This document shows positions 13,198-18,468 of a stretch of DNA of 18,468 nucleotides, one piece after another (position 1 is the stretch's first letter; each line of letters begins with the position of its first letter). The notes beneath the pieces were generated by a model. The model did no database searches. It was not told the DNA's origin and worked only from the letters and a program-made list of their open reading frames with translations. This stretch comes from an uncultured Agathobaculum sp. (GTDB lineage: Bacteria > Bacillota > Clostridia > Oscillospirales > Butyricicoccaceae), in contig CAKSVR010000040.1 of the NCBI GenBank assembly GCA_934504345.1, positions 1-18,468 on the forward strand. The letters are read 5' to 3'. The position numbers and the translations under genes were made by a program.

Positions 13198-14004
13198 TCA
13201 GTTGAGCATTAAGTTCATATATCCGGCGGTTTCGTCCGCCTTTTCGTGCCATTTGCATACGCCGAGTGCGGTTTCCGCGCCGATCTCCGTCACGGTGAGC
13301 GTTTCGCGCCCCAGCATATCCAGAAGTCCCTGCATCTGCGTGCCGCTCACGCCGAGCGCCTCCTGCGCGTTGTCCTCCCAGCAGAATGCATAGCCGGTCA
13401 GCGTTTCACCGTCAGACCACCCATACACGCCCGCGCCGAGCGTGTCGAACAGCTCGAGCTGGGTATTCCAGTACGCCGTGTCCCGCTCGATGCGGCATTT
13501 CGGCGCCAGCTTGTCATACAGCGCCGCCAGCGCGGGCACATCGCCCGCGGTCAGCCGCCGAGGCGCTTCGCTCTCCCCCGCCGCGCGGGTTATCTCGCGC
13601 CGCTTCACAGGAAAGAACGGCTCGTAGCCGAACGGCCGGTAAAAATCAAACAGCCACTCCTCCGCCGGAATGAGCACGGAGGCCATGCGTCCCGCTTTCC
13701 TGTCCAGCTCGAACGAGCGCTCGAGCAGCCGCGCCATGTGGCCTTTGCGGCGGTGTGCCGGGTCGGTGCACGCGCCGTAGATATACGTCACCTCGCGGGA
13801 TACGCCGCCTGCCGTCATCCGGTACGGCAGCATCTGCACCATCGCGACGAGCGTTTCGTCCTCAAGGCACAGCAGCGTGTGCTCCTCTTTATAGCAGTGC
13901 GCGAAAAACCAGTCGTTGAAGCCGCCCTCATCGGGAAAACAGGTTTCCCAGAGCGCACGCACGGCGGGAAAGTCGCGTTTTTCGGCAAATCGCATCATAT
14001 TCAT
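13198..14004 (-). CDS. GNAT family N-acetyltransferase
   Basis: Acetyl-CoA-dependent acyltransfer to an unknown amine. In 268 residues the N-terminal half (about 1-140) is a GNAT domain, with VTYIYGACTDPAHRRKGHMARLL (72-94) holding the acetyl-CoA pyrophosphate loop at R85-R86-K-G88. FYRPFGYEPFF (115-125) is the usual closing strand. The C-terminal half (140-268) is longer than in a minimal GNAT and may be a second degenerate GNAT fold or an Eis-like extension. The ATG overlaps the preceding stop by one base (TGATG). M3 and M4 are alternative starts. No substrate can be named. Confidence 0.87.
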   Translation of the reverse strand: MNMMRFAEKRDFPAVRALWETCFPDEGGFNDWFFAHCYKEEHTLLCLEDETLVAMVQMLPYRMTAGGVSREVTYIYGACTDPAHRRKGHMARLLERSFELDRKAGRMASVLIPAEEWLFDFYRPFGYEPFFPVKRREITRAAGESEAPRRLTAGDVPALAALYDKLAPKCRIERDTAYWNTQLELFDTLGAGVYGWSDGETLTGYAFCWEDNAQEALGVSGTQMQGLLDMLGRETLTVTEIGAETALGVCKWHEKADETAGYMNLMLN

Positions 14005-14909
14005 CAGCCTTTCGGTACAGCCATATACTTTACGCCGCGCATCACCGGATAATAGGACTTCTTGGCCTTGCGAAGGCCCTCCAGTCCCAGATCCTCCTCA
14101 CGGTTGACGTACTCCACCTCGGTGCAGTTGCGCTGCACAAACTGCTGGTTGATCATCTGGTACGCGCCCTGAATCGTGTGGTCGGCCTTTTCGATCTGCA
14201 CAACGTACATATCCGGAGTGGCCTGACAGCCGAACGTGAACGCGATGACCTCGCCGTCCAGCCGGAGCAGACCGCCGCGCAGATTCAGGTACTCGAAGTT
14301 GTGGAGTGCCTGCACGATGGCGCAGGTTTCGCCCTCGAAGTCGCGCTCGTGCGCGCAGCCGTTCAGGTTGCACCAGTGAACGTGGAACGCGAACGCATCC
14401 TTGATATTGTCCTTTGTCATGTCCTCGTAGCTCCAGCGGCCCTCATAGGCGGTCTTGAAGCGGTTGACGAGGTTGCGCTTGCTCTGCAGCTTCTTGCCGG
14501 AGAGTGTACGCAGCTTGTCCGCGAGGTAGATATAGTCGTCGCCGTCCTCGCAGTCATGCGAGAACGTGAATCTGCCCGGACGGACCGCTTCAATGCGCTC
14601 GATCATCGGCTCAGCGACCGAAACGACAACGAACGGGATACCGCGCTCGGCGGCATCCTGCTCCAGCGCATCCAGCGCCGCGCCGAGGTCGCCCTGACCC
14701 ACAGGTGCAAGATAGCAGTCGTGTCCGCCGTCCAGCGGGCTCATTTTGATGAGCATAAAGCCGTCCTTGAAGCAGATCTGCGTGTTGTAGTGGCCGCGCC
14801 ACATGAAAAGATCGACAAAGCAGCGCTCGCACAGATGGTAGTTGTAGTGTGAGCCGCACTGCTCGACGGTCGGTTTGTCTTCTAAGGTAATTTCTCTAAA
14901 CGGTAACAT
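14004..14909 (-). CDS. Soluble LPG_synthase_C (DUF2156) domain protein
   Basis: A 301-residue protein matching the C-terminal catalytic domain of phosphatidylglycerol lysyltransferases (PF09924), a tandem GNAT-like fold, but without the N-terminal membrane flippase of MprF. Diagnostic stretches are DDYIYLADKLRTLSGKKLQS (124-143), SKRNLVNRFKTAY (143-155), GGLLRLDGEVIAFTFG and the EYVNREEDLGLEGLRKAKKSYYP end block. No membrane segment is seen. Stand-alone versions are common in Clostridia, and their acceptor is unknown. Aminoacyl-tRNA-dependent transfer is possible but unproven. GAAAGGA lies 6 nt before the ATG. The stop overlaps the start of the GNAT gene, so two GNAT-fold proteins are made in tandem. 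Confidence 0.88.
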   Translation of the reverse strand: MLPFREITLEDKPTVEQCGSHYNYHLCERCFVDLFMWRGHYNTQICFKDGFMLIKMSPLDGGHDCYLAPVGQGDLGAALDALEQDAAERGIPFVVVSVAEPMIERIEAVRPGRFTFSHDCEDGDDYIYLADKLRTLSGKKLQSKRNLVNRFKTAYEGRWSYEDMTKDNIKDAFAFHVHWCNLNGCAHERDFEGETCAIVQALHNFEYLNLRGGLLRLDGEVIAFTFGCQATPDMYVVQIEKADHTIQGAYQMINQQFVQRNCTEVEYVNREEDLGLEGLRKAKKSYYPVMRGVKYMAVPKG

Positions 14910-14939
14910 ACAGTTCCTTTCATAAGGCTGGTCTGAGGG

Positions 14940-15710
14940 TCACTTGCCCTCGCGCAGCGCCAGATAGTGCGCGCGCACCTCTGCGGCCTTGCCGCAGGAC
15001 ATTTTTCCCTCGGAGCAGGCGCCGTCCACGCAGGACGGGCCGCAGCGGCCGAACAGGGTCGGCGCAACGGCGTATACCTGCTTGTACATCTGCTCGGCAA
15101 GCGCGCGGATCTCCCACTGGGCGCGATTGCAGCAGCGCAGACGGAAAAAGTTCTTGAGGCTGCGCGCATTCGCCGTCATGACGATGCGGGTCGCGCAGGC
15201 GTTCGGCAGAACGTAGCGGGCATCCTCGATGGCGTGCTTCTCCGCCTTGCTGCGGGCGGTCTTTTCCGGAACGCCCTGCTCGAGCAGCTCCTTGAGATAG
15301 CCCTCCATCAGCGCGGCGGTCAGCTCCTCGTAGGTGCGCTGGTCGTCCTCCATCGCCTGTATGAATTTTGCCCGGGCCGCCGGGATTTTATCGATCTCGG
15401 GCGGGACAACATACTCAAAGCCCTTTTCGCGCACATAGCGCTGGCTCTGCACCGAGAACGAGGCGATGCGGTGGCGCGTGATCTGCGCCAGCAGCGAACG
15501 CGATACGCCCTCGATGGCAAACGTGAACGAAACGTGCTCGATCGGGCTCTCGTGGCCGATCTCGGAGAGCATATTGACGAAGCTCTCGGTCTTTTCCTCG
15601 GTCAGGCCGTCCAGCACGCTGTCAACGTCCGTGGACGAATAGCAGTTCTTGGCCGCCGCCGCGACCAGCTTTTCCGGGTCGGGCGTATAGGCCAGCAGTT
15701 TCACTTTCAT
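14940..15710 (-). CDS. thyX: FAD-dependent thymidylate synthase
   Basis: Makes dTMP from dUMP with methylene-THF and reduced FAD in the cytoplasm, without needing dihydrofolate reductase to recycle the folate. I place the start at the ATG at 15710 (MKVKLLAYTPD), giving 256 residues. The open frame continues to 16091 only as a shadow of tagA. The ThyX signature RHRIASFSVQSQR is at 79-91. ESPIEHVSFTF (54-64) and the NACATRIVMTANARSLKNFF block are family hallmarks. The C-terminal tail is unusually cysteine-rich (CGPSCVDGACSEGKMSCG), which could bind a metal. It begins 5 nt after the tagA stop, with AAGGGG upstream. Confidence 0.96.
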   Translation of the reverse strand: MKVKLLAYTPDPEKLVAAAAKNCYSSTDVDSVLDGLTEEKTESFVNMLSEIGHESPIEHVSFTFAIEGVSRSLLAQITRHRIASFSVQSQRYVREKGFEYVVPPEIDKIPAARAKFIQAMEDDQRTYEELTAALMEGYLKELLEQGVPEKTARSKAEKHAIEDARYVLPNACATRIVMTANARSLKNFFRLRCCNRAQWEIRALAEQMYKQVYAVAPTLFGRCGPSCVDGACSEGKMSCGKAAEVRAHYLALREGK

Positions 15711-15715
15711 TCTTG

Positions 15716-16453
15716 TCAGTTCCCCTTTCTGCCGAACAGCCGCTCTTTGATAACGATGAGCAGGAACTTGGGCAGCTTCATCATGCGGCCGATGCGGCTG
15801 GGCTGCTTGAGCAGACGGTAGAACCACTCCAGACCCAGCTTGATGAAAATATCCGGCGCACGCTTGGCCACGCCCGCGAACACATCCAGCGAGCCGCCGA
15901 GGCCGCAGAACAGCGTGCCGTGAATATCCTCCATGTTGTCCGCGATGAACTTCTCCTGCTTGGGCGCACCGAGGCACACGAACACAACGTCCGCGCCGCC
16001 CACAGCATTGATGCCGTCGATAACCTCCTGCGGATCGGAGAAATAGCCGTCGTGCGTGCCGGCCAGCACCAGTCCCGGATACTTGGCGCACAGGTTCGCG
16101 CCCGCCTTTTCGGCTACGCCGGGCTTCGCGCCCAGCAGATACAGGCGCATATTCTCTTTCGCCATCGCCGCGATGAGGTGCTCGGCAAACTCGATGCCGG
16201 CCACCTTGCCGTGCAGCTTCTCGCCGAGGATCTTCGCAGCATAGATGATGCCGATGCCGTCCGGCAGGACGAGCGTCGCGTGGTTGACGATGCCCATGAA
16301 CTTTTCGTCATGGCGGCAGAGATCGACGATCTCCGGGTTCGGGGTAACAACGTAGCCCTTCTGCCGGGAACGGATCTTGCTCATTGCAAGCTCAACAGCC
16401 TGCTGCATGGTGACGGCATGAAATTGCACGCCCAGAATAGAAGCAGTATTCAT
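15716..16453 (-). CDS. tagA: N-acetylglucosaminyldiphosphoundecaprenol N-acetyl-beta-D-mannosaminyltransferase
   Basis: A WecG/TagA/CpsF family enzyme that adds ManNAc to undecaprenyl-PP-GlcNAc, the second step of a wall-polymer linkage unit at the inner membrane face. I start at the ATG at 16453 (MNTASILGVQ) because GGGAGAT lies upstream at good spacing. The ATG at 16498 would sit about 8 nt from the expected transcription start. The result is 245 residues. TPNPEIV (37-43), D65 in LPDGIGI (the proposed catalytic base of the Thermoanaerobacter enzyme), GAPKQEKFI (162-170) and the C-terminal membrane-docking appendage GLEWFYRLLKQPSRIGR (207-223) are all present. It leads the nine-gene operon. 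Its donor and acceptor makers (wecB, tagO) are about 8-10 kb away. Confidence 0.95.
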   Translation of the reverse strand: MNTASILGVQFHAVTMQQAVELAMSKIRSRQKGYVVTPNPEIVDLCRHDEKFMGIVNHATLVLPDGIGIIYAAKILGEKLHGKVAGIEFAEHLIAAMAKENMRLYLLGAKPGVAEKAGANLCAKYPGLVLAGTHDGYFSDPQEVIDGINAVGGADVVFVCLGAPKQEKFIADNMEDIHGTLFCGLGGSLDVFAGVAKRAPDIFIKLGLEWFYRLLKQPSRIGRMMKLPKFLLIVIKERLFGRKGN

Positions 16454-16512
16454 CTTCGTATCTCCCATATTTTCCAGCCTTTGTTCGGCGGTAAACATTC
16501 CTAATCTATTGT

Positions 16513-16541
16513 ATTATACAGCAGCAAACTAAAATCTGCAA
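16513..16541 (-). promoter_or_regulatory. Promoter of the nine-gene tagA-thyX-mltG operon
   Basis: TTGCAG (16541-16536), 17 bp, TATAAT (16518-16513) on the minus strand, with a start near 16506. It leaves a leader of about 52 nt to the chosen tagA ATG. No other good promoter is seen in the packed genes down to 8784. Confidence 0.75.
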
Positions 16542-16562
16542 GCCTCAAGGAAGAATTATGAA

Positions 16563-16670
16563 AAGAGTGGAGAGTGAAGAGTTAAGAGTGGAGAGAACGT
16601 AAAATAAAGCTGATACCGAACCCGCTTTCATACGTTCTCCACTCTTCAATCTTCACGCTCCACTCTTATT
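16563..16670. repeat. Fold-back heptamer element after the holin gene
   Basis: A purine-rich array (16563-16600, AGAGTGG/AGAGTGA units ending GAGAACGT) and its inverted partner (16631-16670, ACGTTCTCCACTCTTC...) flank a 30-bp A/T-richer centre. The right arm runs into the holin stop codon at 16668-16666. Transcribed, it would form a hairpin of about 35 bp with few mismatches. Confidence 0.65.
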
Positions 16671-16947
16671 TACGACAGTGTGCAATGACCTCGTTCAGGT
16701 ACACCGACATCCCAGCGCACAGTACGCCCTGCACCACGCCCTCGAACAGCGCAGCCGCCCAGTTGCCGTAACTGGCATAGCGCGACACCACCGAAAGACA
16801 CGCCAGTGCAATGCCGCAAACCGTCAGCGCCAACGGGATGAAGTGATTCGGAAATTTCGGCAGCGCTTTCATGCCGCGCCCGATGCAGTACAGCACCGCT
16901 ACCAGCACCGCAAAATCCGTCTTGATATACTGCGTTAATTCTTCCAT
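16666..16947 (-). CDS. Small holin-like membrane protein
   Basis: A 93-residue protein with three membrane segments (about 9-27, 35-53, 66-85), a short charged start (MEELTQYIKTD) and a basic end (HCRK). The pattern, with PKFPNHFIPLALTVCGIALA and EGVVQGVLCAGMSVYLNEVI, matches phage holins of the Hol44/superfamily V type. Holins make lesions in the membrane for endolysin release. No endolysin, portal or integrase gene is nearby, so this is an orphan: a phage remnant, or a domesticated holin used for protein release or autolysis. The ribosome site GGGGAGGTGA is excellent, which argues against decay. I could not define a promoter. Heptamer fold-back repeats lie on both sides. Confidence 0.82.
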   Translation of the reverse strand: MEELTQYIKTDFAVLVAVLYCIGRGMKALPKFPNHFIPLALTVCGIALACLSVVSRYASYGNWAAALFEGVVQGVLCAGMSVYLNEVIAHCRK

Positions 16948-16999
16948 AGGTTCACCTCCCCGTTCAATCTATGCGGAAAAGAGGTAAATTGAGAATCAA

Positions 17000-17073
17000 A
17001 AAGAGCGAAGAGCAGAGTTGCAGGGTGAAGAAATACCGTTCTCTTCACTCTCCACTCTCCACTCTTCACTCTT
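17000..17073. repeat. Fold-back heptamer element between leuB and the holin gene
   Basis: A purine-rich left arm (about 17000-17030, degraded units such as AGAGCGA and AGGGTGA) faces a clean pyrimidine-rich right arm (17041-17073, with CTCCACT repeated twice). It lies upstream of the holin gene and directly beside the leuB terminator. Nothing else is seen between 16948 and 17076. Confidence 0.55.
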
Positions 17074-17076
17074 AGA

Positions 17077-17114
17077 GAATAGAAAAGAACGCCAGACGGC
17101 GTTCTTTTCTATTC
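17077..17114 (-). terminator. Symmetrical terminator after leuB
   Basis: Perfect 17-bp arms, GAATAGAAAAGAACGCC (17077-17093) and its complement (17098-17114), with a 4-nt loop. T-runs on the 3' side of either strand make it able to work in both directions. It begins right at the leuB stop codon (17117-17115). Confidence 0.85.
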
Positions 17115-18191
17115 TTAAAGCTGCTCGCGGATCAGCGCGCCCATCTCCGAGGTGGACAGCACCTTTTCGCCCTTTGCGGCGATGTCCGCGGTGCGGTGGC
17201 CGGCGTTCAGCACGTTCTCGACAGCGGTTTCGATGGCATCCGCCTCGGCCTTGAGGCCGAACGAGTAGCGCAGCATCATCGCGCACGACAGGATGGTCGC
17301 GATCGGGTTCGCGATGCCCTTGCCCGCGATGTCCGGTGCGGAGCCGTGGATGGGCTCGTACATACCCTTGCCGCTCTCGTTCATCGAGGCGGACGGCAGC
17401 ATACCGATGGAGCCGGTGATCATGGAAGCCTCATCGGACAGAATATCGCCGAACAGGTTGCCGGTCACGATAACGTCGAACTGACCCGGATTGCGGACGA
17501 GCTGCATCGCGCAGTTGTCAACATACATATCGGTGTACTCGACCTCCGGGTACTCGTCCTTGATGCGGTGCATGGTTTCGCGCCATACGCGGCTGGTTTC
17601 GAGCACGTTTGCCTTGTCTACCGAGCAGACCTTTTTATTGCGCTTCATCGCCATCTCAAAGGCACGGCGGCCGATGCGCTCTACCTCATAAACCGAGTAG
17701 TTCATGTCGTCCGCGCCGGTCTCGCCCCAGCCCTTGTCGCTCTCGCGGCGATAGTGCTTGCCGAAGTAAACATCGCCGGTCAGCTCGCGGCAAACGAGAA
17801 TGTCGAAGCCGCCACCGATGATCTCAGGCTTGATCGGGCACGCATCCGCGAGTGCCTTGTGCATCTGCGCCGGGCGCAGGTTGACGAACAGGCCCAGTGC
17901 GGCGCGCAGGCCGAGCAGCGCCTTTTCCGGGCGCTTTGCGCTCGGAACATCGTCCCATTTCGGGCCGCCTACCGCGCCGAGCAGCACGGAATCCGCATTC
18001 TTGCAGATCTCGATGGTTTCATCGGTCAGCGGGATGCCGTTCTTGTCGATCGAGCAGCCGCCTGCGAGGACCTCCTGAAAAGCAAACTTGTGGCCGAACT
18101 TTTCGCCGACCTTATCGAGCACGAGCATGGCCTCGGACACGATCTCCGGGCCGATGCCGTCGCCCTTTACAACAGCAATATTGTATTCCAT
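17115..18191 (-). CDS. leuB: 3-isopropylmalate dehydrogenase
   Basis: Oxidises and decarboxylates 3-isopropylmalate with NAD+ in leucine synthesis. The 358 residues are the normal length. VKGDGIGPEIV (8-18) is the N-terminal mark. Y143, K193 (VDKANVLE) and D225 are the catalytic set, with D249 and D253 in the metal-binding signature NLFGDILSDEASMITGSIG (245-263). It lies 4 nt after leuD with an AAGGAGAGAGAGG ribosome site inside the leuD end, so the two are co-transcribed. It is the last gene of the leu operon, closed by the adjacent terminator. Confidence 0.97.
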   Translation of the reverse strand: MEYNIAVVKGDGIGPEIVSEAMLVLDKVGEKFGHKFAFQEVLAGGCSIDKNGIPLTDETIEICKNADSVLLGAVGGPKWDDVPSAKRPEKALLGLRAALGLFVNLRPAQMHKALADACPIKPEIIGGGFDILVCRELTGDVYFGKHYRRESDKGWGETGADDMNYSVYEVERIGRRAFEMAMKRNKKVCSVDKANVLETSRVWRETMHRIKDEYPEVEYTDMYVDNCAMQLVRNPGQFDVIVTGNLFGDILSDEASMITGSIGMLPSASMNESGKGMYEPIHGSAPDIAGKGIANPIATILSCAMMLRYSFGLKAEADAIETAVENVLNAGHRTADIAAKGEKVLSTSEMGALIREQL

Positions 18192-18195
18192 GGGA

Positions 18196-18468
18196 TTATG
18201 CCTCTCTCTCCTTGAGCGACTTGAGCAGGCCGCCCGCCTTGATGATATTCTGGATAAACGGCGGGAAAGCGGCTGCCTGCCAGCTCTCGCCCTTGGTAAC
18301 GTCGGTGATAACGCCGGTGTCGAAGTTGACCTCTACCTCGTCGCCCGCATCAATGCCGTTCGCCGCCGCCTCGCACTCGAGGATGGGCAGGCCGATGTTG
18401 ATGGCGTTGCGGTAGAAGATACGCGCGAACGAGGATGCGATAACGCAGGAAACGCCGTTCTCGCGGAG
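18196..18468 (-). CDS. leuD: 3-isopropylmalate dehydratase small subunit (3' end, cut by window)
   Basis: The last 90 residues and stop codon of LeuD, which with LeuC isomerises 2-isopropylmalate to 3-isopropylmalate. The visible part contains IASSFARIFYRNAINIGLPI, the typical swivel-domain stretch of the small subunit, then the tail ending FPPFIQNIIKAGGLLKSL. The start lies beyond the right edge. LeuB follows immediately downstream, as in most bacterial leucine operons. Confidence 0.95.
   Translation of the reverse strand, partial: LRENGVSCVIASSFARIFYRNAINIGLPILECEAAANGIDAGDEVEVNFDTGVITDVTKGESWQAAAFPPFIQNIIKAGGLLKSLKEREA

Noticed and set aside
15711..16091. Long N-terminal extension of ThyX
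   Set aside because: It lies out of frame inside tagA and lacks family similarity. The ThyX family start is the ATG at 15710.
16666..16947. Prophage indicated by the holin-like gene
   Set aside because: No structural, lysis, integration or attachment features surround it. The neighbours are leuB and a housekeeping operon.

Overview
The window reads as a chromosomal segment of a high-GC Clostridia-type Firmicute. An Oscillospiraceae- or Butyricicoccaceae-like gut anaerobe is my guess from gene content and style, not a proven placement. Supporting signs are the T-box-controlled thrS, a TagO/MnaA/TagA wall-polymer set, thyX, an MltG next to a U32-family protein, sigma-A promoters with near-perfect TTGACA/TATAAT boxes, and dispersed palindromic and heptamer repeats. 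Every sizeable gene lies on the minus strand. The many long plus-strand frames are codon shadows.

Layout from right to left (direction of transcription): the end of leuD, then leuB, closed by a symmetrical terminator (about 17.1-18.5 kb). Next is an orphan holin-like gene (16.7-16.9 kb) bounded on both sides by fold-back heptamer repeats. From a clear promoter at 16.5 kb runs a tightly packed nine-gene unit: tagA, thyX, an LPG_synthase_C-domain protein, a GNAT acetyltransferase, a DJ-1/PfpI protein, 5-formyltetrahydrofolate cyclo-ligase, a CPBP protease, mltG and a U32 tRNA-hydroxylation-type protein. It ends at a repeat-derived terminator near 8.7 kb. A second operon starts at 8.54 kb: trpS, tagO, mnaA/wecB and an unknown membrane-anchored protein. 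A lone PLP enzyme of the methionine gamma-lyase/'aluminum resistance' family follows (2.9-4.2 kb). The window ends with thrS, preceded by its promoter and T-box leader.

The most interesting piece is the 340-bp stretch at 2.51-2.85 kb, between the PLP gene and the thrS promoter. A plus-strand promoter drives a short mRNA for a 26-residue hydrophobic peptide with a very strong ribosome binding site. A perfect-consensus minus-strand promoter drives an RNA complementary to that whole mRNA body. Each transcript has its own hairpin terminator, and the mRNA carries a hairpin over its Shine-Dalgarno and a 5'-3' end pairing. This is the architecture of a type I toxin-antitoxin system with a holin-like toxin.

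A second theme is repeats. Seven-base-periodic arrays touch or closely follow the stop codons of five genes. Multi-palindrome elements ending in CCCTACGG usually sit just before these arrays. One copy is embedded in the thrS leader between the T-box terminator and the start codon. The internal segment of that copy is inverted relative to another copy 2.3 kb away.

Functionally, TagO, MnaA and TagA together could make the undecaprenyl-PP-GlcNAc-ManNAc linkage unit of a wall polymer, with MltG trimming glycan strands. ThyX and the cyclo-ligase share folate metabolism. ThrS, TrpS and the U32 protein serve tRNA charging and modification.
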